Below are positions 34,898 through 48,610 of a DNA stretch of 64,000 nucleotides, in pieces; the first letter of the stretch is position 1; the number at the start of each line of letters is the position of its first letter. The notes under the pieces were generated by a model that saw only the letters and a program-made list of their open reading frames with translations, ran no database searches and was not told the origin of the DNA. A program made the translations under genes and the position numbers. Origin of the DNA: Argopecten irradians (lineage: Eukaryota; Mollusca; Bivalvia; Pectinida; Pectinidae); contig NC_091134.1 in the NCBI RefSeq assembly GCF_041381155.1, positions 70,949,469 to 71,013,468 on the forward strand. Direction: 5' to 3'.

Positions 34898-35450
34898 TCA
34901 ATGTTTGTTTGTTTGTTTGTTTGGTTAATTAACGTCCTATTAACAGCTAAGGTCATGTAAGGACGGCCTCCCATGTATTCGGTGTATTGCATGTATGTAA
35001 TACGAGATGCGTGTTTTGGGAGACTGCGGTATATTCGTGTTGTGTCTTCTTGTATAGAGGAGCTATTGTCCTGTTTATACAATTCAATTCATTTATTTGC
35101 ATTTTTACATCCACAAACAAGGATCGATAGCAAATTACAAAGATAACATTACATGTATAACACAATTACAATAAAACAAGAACAACTTATGCATTCAGCA
35201 AGCCAGCTTTCCTCAGTTCATAGTGCTATATCACTGAAGCATGCCGCCGAAGACACCAAGCAACACACCCCATCCGGCCACATTATACTGACAACGGGCG
35301 AACCAGTCGTTCATTCCCGGTATGCTGAACGCTAAGCAGGAGCAGAAACTACCACTTTTATAGACTTTGGTGTGTCTCGGCCAGGGGACAGAACCCAGAG
35401 CCTTCCTCACAGGGACGAACGCTCAATGTACTTCTTCCACTAACATAATT
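34898..35450 (+). repeat. SINE-like interspersed repeat with an internal insertion
   Basis: It starts with tttgtttgtttgtttg, then gttaattaacgtcctattaa and gtcatgtaaggacggcctcc, and ends with tatagactttggtgtgtctc and agaacccagagccttcctca. The order is one I recall from scallop and oyster repeats. Between about 35080 and 35205 a block starting attcaattcatttatttgca interrupts it; this looks like the reverse complement of a LINE 3' tail such as that at 56540-56570. A reverse-oriented relative lies at 57181-57352. Confidence 0.6.
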
Positions 35451-36400
35451 CCTAAAACATGCGTTTAAAAGCGTAGGACAGCGTATGTAGGAACCTAAAT
35501 TAGCGTATTTCTACCTAGTAGTACACACATCATTACAACTGATTTAGCGTATTATAACTTATTATAACGTACCACAGTGTACCAAGGCGTATTTTATAAA
35601 CTCTCTCCATTTTTTTTAAATAGTAGAGCAGTTTTGCAAACAAATGCATAAGTCACATATATACTCGAGACGGACAAGATCCATGACCCTCGAATATATA
35701 CGCAAATTTTATTTATCAAATCTTATAGAGAAATGTTCGATTAAAATGGGCATTTATAAAGATAACACAAGTGATTTATTGTAAATACCATTTGTTAACA
35801 CTGCAATAAAATACCACGCGAACTGTTATCATTTACAAATACACACTCTTCAGTGCTTTTCAGTCACGGGCCATTTTTATGTAATCAGAGATAGTATCTA
35901 AATCTCTTATGTAAGTCATTGACCTATAGAAAATTCAAATGATCATTATGTAATCACACTAAAAGTACACACGTGTGTGCTATTCAGTCATGTATTAAAC
36001 CAATAATGATCTTTACTTATTAATATATATCTTCACCAACCATCATTACACTTGACATTCAAATTTTTGAACATGTACTCTATATATAGATACATGTATA
36101 GATGACATATTTTGTTGTCGGTTACATTACTAAGTAATTTGGAGAAGAAAAAAACCCAGAATATTGTGTTGTCGGTCCGATCTGCATAATGTAATAAGCT
36201 TGGCTAACACACACGTGAAATCGACATTACTATGGTACTCCAATCTTAATGAAATTTTGTGCAGAGATGCATTATGGTATGACAAAAAGCATACATTGTG
36301 TATCTTCTGATGAATGGAAGTATAATTTATCCTAGCTAGAGTGTCTGGCGTGCTCTAAATCGGTTACCCTCAATTCATCTGGCGACTTATCATATGTAAT
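35451..36400. other. Intergenic, nothing recognised
   Basis: AT-rich. gcgtatt and acgcta motifs recur around 35460-35590. No gene or repeat family assigned. Confidence 0.4.
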
Positions 36401-37357
36401 ACGTCATTGTACTGTATATACAAAAATCCCTGTGCACAATGTTCGGTCACTTTTACGTCACGCCGGAATTTCTTTGGAAAAAGCGTTGAACAGTAAAATA
36501 ATATAAGCGCAATACTATTTTTTTAAATTGAAAAACAGAAAGGATATATTTATTCAATTACGGGAGGACTTTTATCAAAATATTTGTAATATTTATTTTT
36601 CTATTGATGTGTTTTTGTTGAGAAAATGACGTTTTTTGGCGCGACAGATGTAACACGCACCTGTATGCGGTTTCAGTTAAAGTGTCACTGTGGTCATACT
36701 GAACACCACATGGCGGTAAAATTTGACAAAGAGATTCCCCAAAAACGAACTATCGTGATGTCATTTCGTTATAATGAATTGTGACGTCATACTTCAAAAT
36801 GGTGGACTTTGTTTGTAGACTTGCCGATCGACAGATCCGAAGAGAAAAGATAAAAAAGTGAAAAAAACACAAATACACACAGTACAAAACGGTACTAATA
36901 CATGAGATAGAGACATGAATTGTTAATATAAAAATACGTTTTTCTTCTATTTTAATAACATGTCAGAAAATATAGACTGCGACGTCGTTCTACTTTTTTA
37001 TCGAACAAAACCTTTGTCTTGCAGAAATGACACAAAATGAAATTCTTAAATTGACTGTTCTGTCACGCAAGTTCACGACGTTGAAAAATGACTTTATATT
37101 AGGAAGTATGTTTTCTATTCAGAATAAAAAAATACGTTTTTGCTCAAATATACGTGTGTGCGAAATCTCTACTGAAAATTCAAAAAAGTATTCGAAAAAT
37201 TGCGTTTTTTCTTTGTCTTGCAGGTTTGCCGAATGTCGGAAATGACGTCAATTGCGCTCGTCATGTTATATAAGATAATGACGTCTTTTACATTAAATAA
37301 CGTTACATAAAAGTGACCGAACATTGTGCGCGACGTCATTGTACTGTATACAAAAAT
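36401..37357. mobile_element. TIR element of about 900 bp with 25-27-bp flanking direct repeat
   Basis: Terminal inverted repeats of about 30 bp: tgtgcacaatgttcggtcac at 36431 and its inverse gtgaccgaacattgtgcgcg ending at 37332. Outside them lies a direct repeat, acgtcattgtactgtatata (36401-36427) and acgtcattgtactgtata (37333-37357), both continuing caaaaat. The interior is non-coding as far as I can see. It has several tgacgtca-like sites and two copies of ttgtcttgcag (about 37014 and 37214). Non-autonomous; superfamily not assigned. Confidence 0.7.
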
Positions 37358-38688
37358 GTATGTTATCCCTGTCAATCAAAGGAGTTCATTACAATAGATT
37401 AATCACCTACGACTTCACCTGTCCTCCTGGGGAGTCTGCATTTGGCCTTATAGGTCTCCTGTCTATTGTCTACATGTATACCCGGATTTAGAGGAATATA
37501 CGCATACCCCAGTATTTACATGTAGTTCGATACCCTACCTGCAATGTATGTACCCATTAGGCTGGGACTGGTTATGGAAGCTGAGAAGGCCATTTATCAC
37601 ATCTACATTTTGTATTGGCGGACACGGCCGTTACGATCAAAGGGATCTGTACATGTGGATAGAGAAGGGGCTATATATATATATACCTGGCTAAACCAGT
37701 TGCATTTCTTTTCAATATATGACCATCTTTACACACTTGTCTGTGTTATTTAATATGTCCATGTGTACAATGTAGATTTTTTATCAACTTTACATACATA
37801 TATTGTCATCTTAATGTACATGCATACATGTACAAATGTATGTAATATTGACGTCACAATGTAAAGTTTGGGACCCGTGTGTTGAACATTGCTGTAAACA
37901 TGTACACTATACTTATGGGAAATTGCTCACGTATGTGATGAAAACCTGTAATTTTATACATTAATATTCATTCAGTCACAAATGGAGATTATAAAAAGAC
38001 TCACCGGTATCCCCTCATCAGGCCATAAAAACAACTGCCAACCAGATCGAAGAACCTGATTGAAGTAAACGTGTACATTGTACTCACTTGGTCGCTTAAG
38101 TGGCTTCCAGTACTAAACTACTTGTTACTCCAAAGCAATGCATTCTGTAAACTCTATGGCGAGTTAGACATCTGCTGTGTCAGCATCCAACCATGACCAT
38201 GTTAAAAGACTGAGTGGACCCCGGAAGATTCTATTGTACAGTTGAATAAGCCGGATATAATTGCCCTGTAAACGTATACATACCATGTATACAGTACGCG
38301 TGGTACAGGGTAGACTTAATGAGATAAAGGGACAAGTGATAGTTATCTATATATAGTCTGTTTTTCTGAAATCCTGACCGAAAATCTAACACCCCATGAG
38401 TCAAGGGTTGTCACTGTAGGGCACTAGAACGAATATAGGTACCCGTCCTACTATATCTTTCGGCCGGGTACGAAATGGTCCCTACAATGTATCTGTTCTA
38501 GTGGAGCACTGCCTCCGAAAATCACTCGGGCACAATTTCTTTCATACTTTTTATGTAGGTCTTCAATTATTCTATGCGTATACATGCATTTATTTATCAT
38601 TTTTGTATAAAACAAAACATAACGACCCTCTAATATCACAAGACGTTGAGTCCTTATCGTATAAATTCCACCCGGGAAGTATGTAAAC
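37358..38688. other. Intergenic, no gene supported
   Basis: AT-rich with many tacatgtac motifs. No recognisable coding sequence, repeat family or RNA gene. Confidence 0.4.
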
Positions 38689-41280
38689 AAGAGGCCCATG
38701 GGCCTTAACGGTCATCTGACTATTAGTACAATACAACATAGTTTTTTAAAGATTTTAGCCTATGTGACCTCTGTGACCTTGATTGAAGGTCAAGGTAATT
38801 CATCCCAGCATGCTACATGCTCAATATCAGTACCCTGGGCCTTCTGGTTCTTGAGAAGAAGTCATTTAAAGATTTTAGTCTATTTGCTGCCCGTGACCTT
38901 AAATGAAGATCAAGGTCATTCATTTGAATAAACTTGATAGCCCTTCATCCAAGCATGCTACATGCCCAGCCCAATATCAGTACCATTGGCCTTCTAGTTC
39001 TTTAGAAGAAGTCATTTAAAGATTTTAGCCTATTTGACCCCCGTGACCTTGAATGAAGGTCAAGGTCATTCATTTGAACAAACTTGGTAGCCCTTCATCC
39101 CAGTATGCTACAGGCCCAATATCAGTACCATGTGCCCTCTCGGTCTTGAAAAGAAGTTGTTTAAAGATTTTAGCCTTTTTGACCCCCTTGACCTTGAATG
39201 AAGATCAAGGCCATTCATTTGAACAAATTTGATAGCCCTTCATCCAAACATGTCAAAGGCCCAATATCAGGTCTCTAGGCCTCTTAGTTATTCACAAGAA
39301 GTTGTTTAAAGGCTTTTAGCCTATTTGACCCCTGTGACCTTATATGAAGGTCAAGGTCCTTCATTCGAACAAACTTGGAAGAGAAAGAGAGAAACAAAGA
39401 GAACTTAGAAGAATAATGTTTTGAACTTTTTGTCATTTTGACCCTGTTTGTTCCCGCCCTTCTGGTCCCCCAGGAGGTCATCGAGGACCGATATGGTTAA
39501 AATGCTATATCTCAGGCTAATAATTGTCATCAAGTTTGACTCATTTCCTATGAAAATTGAGCAAATAATGTTCAGATATGTGTTTTTCCTATATAAACTG
39601 TAGCAAACTTGACCCTCTTCCCATGGGGAAAACGTGAAACCCCAGGGTCATATAATTCATAATTTTCACAAAACATCTTAAGACTTTTCATCTATAAAGT
39701 GCATTTGATTCTACCATTTCCAGAATTTTAGAAGAAGATTTCTGAAGTTTTAGCCTATTTTATCTTTTTTGGCCCCGCCCCTCTGCCCCCAGGGGGTCGA
39801 CCAGGACCAATATGGATATGATGTTAAAATGCTATCTCAGGCTAATTATTCTAACCAAGTTTGACTCATTTCCTATGAAAATTGAGCAAAAATGCTCATA
39901 AATGTGTTTTCCTTATATAAACTCTAGTAAAATTGATCTCCTCCCCAGGGGGAAACGAGAGACCCGAGGGTCATATAATTCACAATTTTTGTAAAGGACC
40001 TTAAGACCTTTCTATCTATGAAGAGTATTTGATTCTACCACATCTGTGAGTGGAGAAGAAGATTTTTGAAAGTAAGAGTGTCAGTTTGAACGCTATGGTG
40101 GCCATGACCGATAAGCATTATTTTTTGTTTACAGATACCCGGGGGTTAGGACATCATGATATGGCATATGATTAAGGTCAGGTCGGAGTCATTTGTGAGT
40201 TGTGGGGGGTTAAACAGGAGGGGCAATTTTCTGTTTTGTCCCGTGTCGTTGGAACCAAATGATATTTTTGAATGATTTTTCATGAATTATAATGCATTTA
40301 TATGTTGAAAGCAAAACATTCCGGAAAAAAATAACTTAATGTCAAAAAGTAGGTCAAAGTGACTAATTTTGTTAAATGTCAATTATTCAAGAATAATGTT
40401 GATCTGGCGCCATAATGTACCAAGAAAAAATGTTATATAAAATACATTAGATTGCATTGAGCAATATATTTGCATATTATAAACTTAGGCAAGAATATTT
40501 TGAATGAGATCGGATTTGGGATGGGGAGCAGGGAGGAGGGGGGAGGAGAGGGATTTTTATTTTTTTTATTTTAAACAACACTTTATGTTTTTTCTTATGT
40601 TCAGAGGGTCATATACTTGCTCAAATATTTTGCTATAAAATTTTGAAATGCAATAATAATTGGGTAAATGTTTTGAATGTGCATTGTATTATATATAATT
40701 AATTCTTTAAAATGCCATTAATTAGAGAAAAATGGTAATATTTGAGCCAGTTTATCTTAATTCTGAACATAACAATACATTTATAGGAGTTTTAAAGTTT
40801 ATAAAAAAAAAATCCTCCTCCCCCTTCCCAATCCCATCACATCCACAATATTCTTTACCTAAGTTATTAATAAGTAAATATATTGCTCAATGGAATCTAA
40901 TATGATATATAACATTTTGTTTGTGGTATATTATGGCACCAGATGAACTGAATTCTAGCATAATTGACATTTTACAAAACTAGGTTACCGTGACCTATAT
41001 TTTGATACTAAGTCATATTTTCCAAAATGTTTTATTTTCAACATATAAATGCATTATGAATAATGAAAAATCATTAAAAAATATCATTTGCTTCCAACAA
41101 AACTGGACAAAACAGTTTTAATATAATTCACAATTTTGATTGGCTTATGCCTTAGAAGGTTTGTGCAAAATTTCATTGAAATTGCTTCAGCAGTTTTGGA
41201 GAAGAAGTCGAAAATGTAAATTGTTCACGGACATACAACGGACGACGGACAAAAGGCGATTAGAATAAGTCACTTGAAAC
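38688..41280 (+). repeat. Bivalve interspersed repeat, long composite copy B
   Basis: It begins aacaagaggcccatgggcct and cggtcatctgactattag. Five subunits of about 140 bp follow, with gttgtttaaagattttagcc and catcccagcatgctaca. From 39415 there are two about 350-bp subunits (gaccctgtttgttcccgccc and the later ggccccgcccctctgccccc; each with gactcatttcctatgaaaat). The large foldback 40230-41118 is next. The end is agcagttttggagaagaagt, then cggacgacggacaaaaggcg (about 41236-41255). The end motif matches that of copy A, so the whole 2.6 kb appears to be one element plus insertions. Confidence 0.7.
40230..41118. repeat. Large foldback with about 400-bp inverted arms
   Basis: The left arm from about 40230 (ttctgttttgtcccgtgtcg, aatgcatttatatgttgaaa) to about 40640 pairs with the right arm from about 40735 to 41118 (ttcaacatataaatgcatta, ggacaaaacagtttt). 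Matching G-rich (gggaggaggggggaggagag, about 40530) and C-rich (cctcctcccccttcccaatc, about 40815) tracts sit at the same arm position. The arms have diverged noticeably, so the structure is old. Loop about 100 bases. Confidence 0.8.
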
Positions 41281-41414
41281 GAAGTCTCTGGTGACCTATA
41301 ACTACTGTCTCGCTGTGAATTTGATATTGTATACGCTTTGGTTTTATCGTCTTGTAGGTAAGTGATATAAAACAAGAACTATAAAATGCATAGATATATT
41401 TTAAAAATGATTTG

Positions 41415-41520
41415 CATGATCATTACTTAGCTCCATTAGCAGTAATATGCACCAACTGTAGACCTAAAGACCATGTTCTATCTAAAAGACTTTTAAGCTA
41501 CAATATCGCAGCTATGTAGG
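41415..41520. repeat. Diverged dispersed repeat, copy 2
   Basis: Partner of the block at 3661-3781, with which it shares the agcagtaat.tgcaccaa and agctacaatatcgcagcta segments. Confidence 0.5.
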
Positions 41521-41729
41521 GAACCAGGCCGGATTTTCATATTTGCTTTCTTAGCCTAGCGCCAGCTTCCGATGACGTTCGAACCGATGGGATACCAAAC
41601 GAAATGATGAGGACTATGCTTAAGTGTTTTTGAGGATGCTAATTTCAAGAAAGTTTACATATAGCGATTTTCTTCAGTGGCCTAGAGGAGTGTCTGTATG
41701 TATACCATGTCGTAGAAATGTCACTAGGT

Positions 41730-43040
41730 ATCTTGAAACATCGGGAAATAACCACACGAGACTACTCCACAAACTTGGCCACTATAACCACACGAGACTA
41801 CTCCACAAACTTGACCACTAAGGCATAACCGGTCCCATCCATGCCTGGATCAAGTCGTCGTTGAGAGAAATTACTCGTCCACACGCAGCTAAAGTAGAAT
41901 CCGGAGTCCCTCAAGGGACTGTCCTAGGCCCCTCATGTTTTTGTCTTTCAAGCATCAGTATCATCATCCGTTGGTCTTTTCTCAGATGACTGTCTACTGT
42001 ATAGGCAGATAAAAATCATGAAGATCAAACCATGCATCAACATGAACTGACAACATTGGGAAAGTGGGCGTCTACATGAGGTATGCGTTTTAAGGCAAAA
42101 ATGTGCTATGTGAGGAGGATAAGTAAATCTAAAAAGCCGCTACAACATTTCTTCAGTCTGGACAATGGGATTCTCCAACAAGTATCAAACAACACACATA
42201 TAGGCCTGATTATCAGTGAAAATTAAAAATTTTAAGAATATATCAACAAAAACACCAAAAAGGCGCAACCTAAAATTCTGTCCACAGAGCTTAAAAAACA
42301 TCCGCTTATACAGCTCTAGTGCAATCCATACTCGAATATAGCGATACTTTTGGGACCCTTCTCTACAAAAGGATGTGGACAAAATTGAAGCATCTTTAAT
42401 GACTATAGCAGAAAATCGAGCGTAATTGCCATGACGGAGAAATTACATCTTACTCCACTGGCAGAGGGACGATGAGAACACCACCTCATCATGCTGTATA
42501 ATGTCATCAACGGCCTAGTAGCAATATCCCCCCTCCGAGAATTTCATCACTCCTTATAACTCGAGAATACGACAAAAACATTCAAAAACTTACAAAACGG
42601 TCATCAGCAACAGTGAAGTGTTTAAAAACAGTATTTTCACTCACACAAGAGTGGAACAATTTAAGTAATATCTGTGTGACATCTGCAGTTGTGGAGGACT
42701 AGATGTGAAGGACTTTCGATTACAACTCCAAAAATGTGACTAAATCCAGCCGCTACTACCCCTGAGCACAATCTTTAGTATTGAAGGCAGCTCAGTAAAA
42801 TACAGATTTCTACCTCTCGGACACCGTGACATCCTCCAATAAACAGGCTCTATAATTAGTACCTCAAAAACCACTGTAGCGGCAACAATCCAGCTTCTTA
42901 AGAATCAGAGATTTCAATATAATCAAATTATCAATGTCTGTGATAAAATGAACTGATGAACTTATATTTTTTAGTCTGGTATAGAGGGTTATGCATGGTA
43001 GTCCTGAACCAGAAATAAACTTAACTTAATTTAACTATAG
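41730..43040 (+). mobile_element. Heavily decayed LINE reverse transcriptase remnant
   Basis: Fragments in different plus frames match the RT thumb side of CR1/Jockey-type LINEs: TRLLHKLDHY-like at 41757-41820, PIHAWIKSSLRENY at about 41835-41875, SGVPQGTVLGPSCF at 41899-41941 and a DDCLLYRQIK block at about 41988-42010. Further on, GLIISENLKF lies near 42203. A 33-bp piece (ccacacgagactactccaca) is duplicated in tandem at 41751-41817. The 3' end is gaaataaacttaacttaatt at about 43013. Many stops and shifts; an old copy, unrelated in sequence to the LINE at 28389. Confidence 0.7.
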
Positions 43041-44901
43041 GAAAATATCTTGATCAATTATTAAAAAGTAAAAATACGAAAAATAGAGGTCCAACTTCCA
43101 AGTAATCCTAACAGAATTTGTTTTCTGTTTTTTTGGATTAGAAGTGAAAAAATTTCCAAAAACTACAAGACAAGATCTTAATTTTTCGTACACGGTCACT
43201 TTTATACGATAGTCAGAGTTAAAATCAATCAAAACAGTGATTTCCAGTAATAAAATTAAAATAGAACTTGTATTATCTTATTAAAAATATAACCCACATC
43301 CTGCTCCATTATGGAAAAAACATGGACACAGTATTGCGTTAACCCTTCATCTCATGATCAACATACATTGCTTGCATCGTGATAATCAAAATAGTACATT
43401 TTGCTGTTATTTAATCAATTCGGAGTTCGGATTTGGATTATTCTTGTGGTTTAACTATAATAAAATCTCGACTTTCATGATGCTGATTTCGTCGATAAAG
43501 CGACGTTGATTATATTAATAATCTAATATTCCAGAAATCTTTGTATATAAGCTTACAGAAAATCAAACTACATGATAACCGTCCATCGACTAATCTGTTT
43601 TTGTTGGTTCTATTTCCATCTAATTTTCCAGAAATCTTGAAGTGTATAAGCGTACAGACAACCTAAACAACCAAACTTCATGATGGCTGTCAATCGGCTT
43701 TTCTGTTTCTGAACACTGTCTAATAACAGGGAACTATATTTAAACTGACTATCCCTGCCCCGTATGGATGCTACATACAAAATATGAGCGATATTCATTC
43801 ATAACTTGCAGAAAGGAAGTTGTTTAAATTAACTTGGCCAAATCTTTCAATTTTAGCCCCGCGCACAGGCTCCTGGGCTCAGTTAAACCATTTGTACAAT
43901 TTTAATCCTCCCAAAAGGATGCTATATAGAAAATATGAGCGATATCCATAAATATAGCAATGTGCACGTGACAAGGGTCACATTAAGGTTTCACTGATTT
44001 GTACGATATCATATAATAATTAGTAAATGATATACGATTAAACATATTTCATGAAAGTAGATACATCTGGTATTTTTGTGGGAATTAGAGCTTTAGAGAT
44101 TATAACCTGGCAGATAAGTATTAGCATATTTGCAGTAATTATAGCTATTGTGTATACTCGTAGTGTTAGAGTTGCAGATTAATGTGTTTTCATAGATAAT
44201 TCGGAATTATTAAGAATACGAGTTAAACCTGTCAGACGGATTAATTGTTTAGACATGCAAATGACTTATCCAGGTCTAGGGAGTAAATTGTACATGGTTA
44301 ACCCCTCCAACTGAATTGGTTGTTTGACCAATGGAAAAGTTTTATACTGTATATTGTCAATTACGTTAATCTTGTATAAATTAGAATGTTTTAGAAAATT
44401 ATGTAAGATTTCGGATAACTAGTGACCGTCTCATGTAAAAATACTGTGGTTAAATTAGACAACGTATCGTTACCACATTGGATGATTAATTTTACCTTTA
44501 CTGTACTTGAGGACTTTTGCCTCCTCATTGTCATACACCCTGTGACAGCAATATGGCTAAATTGCCCCCTTTTGACACCGGCTCTAAGTGTCAGCCCAAC
44601 TAGTTGTACAAAAAGTAATCCTCATCCCATAATGATGCTACATACAGGATACGAGCGATAAGCATTAACTTTTAGAGCAGTCGTTTACAGCAATATGACC
44701 AAATCGTCCGCTTTGGGAGGAGTGATATCCACAGCTTAGTTGTAGAGAAGAAATAGCAGTAATGATACAATGGTATACTATTTCAATGCATTATTGCAGT
44801 GACAGTACATTTTCCTTCTATACAGATACATAGCGGTAACTTATTAATACAAAATCGAAATACCATAAAAGCGTTTGGACATAGCCTATAAGACCACACT
44901 T
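43041..44901. other. Intergenic with a diverged duplication
   Basis: Two related blocks at about 43500-43600 and 43605-43710 share ttccagaaatcttg, tataagc.tacagaaa and catgatggctgtc/catgataaccgtc. Blocks near 43740-43935 and 44550-44670 share gatgctacata and aaaatatgagcgata. No gene supported. Confidence 0.45.
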
Positions 44902-47900
44902 CTTGTTCTCCCTTGGGTGAGTCGGAACATCATTTATCAGAGCACAACTTCTGTTCACTCTTGTTCTCCCCTTGGTGGGTCTGAACATGATCTATCAGAG
45001 AACTATTCCTGTTCACTGGTGTTCCCCCCTGGGTGGGTCTGAACATGATCTATCAGAGAACTATTCCTGTTCACTGGTGTTCCCCCCTGGGTGGGTCTGA
45101 ACATGATCTATCAGAGAACTATTCCTGTTCACTGGTGTTCCCCCCTGGGTGGGTCTGAACATGATCTATCAGAGAACTATTCCTGTTCACTGGTGTCCCC
45201 CCCCCTGGGTGGGTCTGAACATGATCTATCAGAGCACTATTCCTGTTCACTGGTGTTCCCCCCTGGGTGGGTCTGAACATGATCTATCAGAGCACTATTC
45301 CTGTTCACTGGTGTCCCCCCTGGGTGGGTCTGAACATGATCTATCAAAGCACTATTCCTGTTCACTGGTGTTCCCCCCTGGGTGGGTCTGAACATGATCT
45401 ATCAGAGCACTATTCCTGTTCACTGGTGTTCCCCCCTGGGTGGGTCTGAACATGATGTATTAGATAACTATTCCTGTTCACTGGTGTTCCCCCCTGGGTG
45501 GGTCTGAACATGATCTATCAAAGCACTATTCCTGTTCACTGGTGATCCCCCCTGGGTGGGTCTGAACATGATGTATTAGATCACTATTCCTGTTCACTGG
45601 TGTTCCCCCCTGGGTGGGTCTGAACATGATCTATCAGAGCACTATTCCTGTTCACTGGTGTTCCCCCCTGGGTGGGTCTGAACATGATCTATTAGAGAAC
45701 TATTCCTGTTCACTGGTGTTCCCCCCTGGGTGGGTCTGAACATGATCTATCAGAGAACTATTCCTGTTCACTGGTGTTCCCCCCTGGGTGGGTCTGAACA
45801 TGATCTATCAGAGCACTATTCCTGTTCACTGGTGTTCCCCCCTGGGTGGGTCTGAACATGATCTATCAGAGCACTATTCCTGTTCACTGGTGTTTTCCCC
45901 TGGGTGGGTCTGAACATGATCTATCAGAGAACTATTCCTGTTCACTGGTGTTCCTCCCCTGGGTGGGTCTGAACATGATCTATCAGAGCACTATTCCTAT
46001 TCACTGATGTTCCTCCCTGGGTGGGTCTGAACATGATCTATCACAGAACTATTCCTGTTCACATTGGGTTTTCCCCTGGGTGGGTCTGAAATGATCTATC
46101 AGAGAACTATTCCTGTTCACTGTGTCCCCCTGGGTGGGTCTGAACATGATCTATCAGAGAACTATTCCTGTTCACTGGTGTCCCCCCCCTGGGTGGGGTC
46201 TGAACATGATCTATCAGAACACTATTCCTATTCACTGATGTTCCTCCCTGGGTGGGTCTGAACATGATCTATCAGAGAACTATTCCTGTTCACTTGTGTT
46301 CCTCCCTGGGTGGGTCTGAACATGATCTATCAGAGAACTATTCCTGTTCACTGGTGTTCCTCCCTGGGTGGGTCTGAACATGATCTATCAGAGAACTATT
46401 CCTGTTCACTGGTGTTCCCCCCTGGGTGGGTCTGAACATGATCTATCAGAACACTATTCCTGTTCACTGGTGTTCCCCCCTGGGTGGGTCTGAACATGAT
46501 CTATCAGAGCACTATTCCTGTTCACTGGTGTTCCCCCCTGGGTGGGTCTGAACATGATCTATCAAAGCACTATTCCTGTTCACTGGTGTTCCCCCCTGGG
46601 TGGGTCTGAACATGATCTATCAGAGCACTATTCCTGTTCACTGGTGTTCCCCCCTGGGTGGGTCTGAACATGATCTATCAGAGAACTATTCCTGTTCACT
46701 GGTGTCCCCCCTGGGTGGGTCTGAACATGATCTATCAGATCACTATTCCTGTTCACTGGTGTTCCCCCCTGGGTGGGTCTGAACATGATCTATCAGAGCA
46801 CTATTCCTGTTCACTGGTGTTCCCCCCTGGGTGGGTCTGAACATGATGTATTAGATCACTATTCCTGTTCACTAGTGTTCCCCCCTGGGTGGGTCTGAAC
46901 ATGATCTATCAGAGCACTATTCCTGTTCACTGGTGTCCCCCCTGGGTGGGTCTGAACATGATCTATCAGAGAACTATTCCTGTTCACATTGGTGTTCCCC
47001 CCTGGGTGGGTCTGAACATGATCTATCAGAGAACTATTCCTGTTCACTGGTGTTCCTCCCTGGGTGGGTCTGAACATGATCTATCAGAGCACTATTCCTG
47101 TTCACTGGTGTTCCCCCCTGGGTGGGTCTGAACATGATCTATCAGAGAACTATTCCTGTTCACTGTTGTCCTCCCTGGGTGGGTCTGAACATGATCTATC
47201 AGAGAACTATTCCTGTTCACTGGTGTTCCCCCCTGGGTGGGTCTGAACATGATCTATCAGAGCACTATTCCTGTTCACTGGTGTTCCCCCCTGGGTGGGT
47301 CTGAACATGATCTATCAGAGAACTATTCCTGTTCACTGGTGTTCCTCCCTGGGTGGGTCTGAACATGATCTATCAGAGAACTATTCCTGTTCACTGTGTG
47401 TTCCCCCTGGGTGGGTCTGAACATGATCTATCAGAGAACTATTCCTGTTCACTGGTGTTCCCCCCTGGGTGGGTCTGAACATGATCTATCAGAGAACTAT
47501 TCCTGTTCACTGGTGTTCCTCCCTGGGTGGGTCTGAACATGATCTATCAGAGAACTATTCCTGTTCACTGGTGTTCTCCCTGGGTGGGTCTGAACATGAT
47601 CTATCAGAGAACTATTCCTGTTCACTGGTGTTCCCCCCTGGGTGGGTCTGAACATGATCTATCAGAGCACTATTCCTGTTCACTGGTGTTCTCCCCTGGG
47701 TGGGTCTGAACATGATCTATCAGAGAACTATTCCTGTTCACTGTTCCCCCTGGGTGGGTCTGAACATGATCTATCAGAGAACTATTCCTGTTCACTGTGT
47801 TTCCCCCTGGGTGGGTCTGAACATGATCTATCAGAGAACTATTCCTGTTCACTGGTGTTCCCCCTGGGTGGGTCTGAACATGATCTATCAGAGAACTATT

Positions 47901-48610
47901 CCTGTTCACTGGTGTTCCCCCCTGGGTGGGTCTGAACATGATCTATCAGAGAACTATTCCTGTTCACTGGTGTCCCCCCCCCCTGGGTGGGTCTGAACAT
48001 GATCTATCAGAGAACTATTCCTGTTCACTGGTGTTCCTCCCTGGGTGGGTCTGAACATGATCTATCAGAGAACTATTCCTGTTCACTGGTGTGTCCCCCC
48101 TGGGTGGGTCTGAACATGATCTATCAAAGAACTATTCCTGTTCACTGGTGTCCCCCCTGGGTGGGTCTGAACATGATCTATCAGAGAACTATTCCTGTTC
48201 ACTGGTGTTCCCCCCTGGGTGGGTCTGAACATGATCTATCAGAGAACTATTCCTGTTCACTGGTGTTTTCCCCTGGGTGGGTCTGAACATGATCTATCAG
48301 AGAACTATTCCTGTTCACTGGTGTTCCTCCCTGGGTGGGTCTGAACATGATCTATCAGAGAACTATTCCTGTTCACTGGTGTCCCCCCTGGGTGGGTCTG
48401 AACATGATCTATCAGAGCACTATTCCTGTTCACTGGTGTTTTCCCCTGGGTGGGTCTGAACATGATCTATCAGAGAACTATTCCTGTTCACTGGTGTTCT
48501 CCCCTGGGTGGGTCTGAACATGATCTATCAAAGCACTATTCCTGTTCACATTGGAGTTTTTCCCTAAGTGGGTCTGGACATGATCTATTAGAGCACTATT
48601 CCTGACAAAC
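44902..48610 (-). repeat. 58-bp minisatellite, about 64 copies, derived from a zinc finger
   Basis: The unit in plus sense is ctgggtgggtctgaacatga, tctatcagagaactattcct, gttcactggtgttccccc, measured as mostly 58 bases with 57-60 variants caused by the C-run. In minus sense it encodes NRNSSLIDHVQTHPGG, the helix, two His ligands and linker of finger 8 of the adjacent zinc-finger gene (RNSALIDHVQTHLGKN). The most divergent units are at the far left edge (44902-45015), the pattern expected of an array growing internally. Frames of 60-100 residues on both strands are read-through and not genes. Confidence 0.95.

Noticed and set aside
45091-48517. Many frames repeating MGLNMIYQ and SENYSCSL
   Set aside because: Plus-strand read-through of the 58-bp array; the true coding sense of the unit is the minus strand (a zinc-finger fragment).
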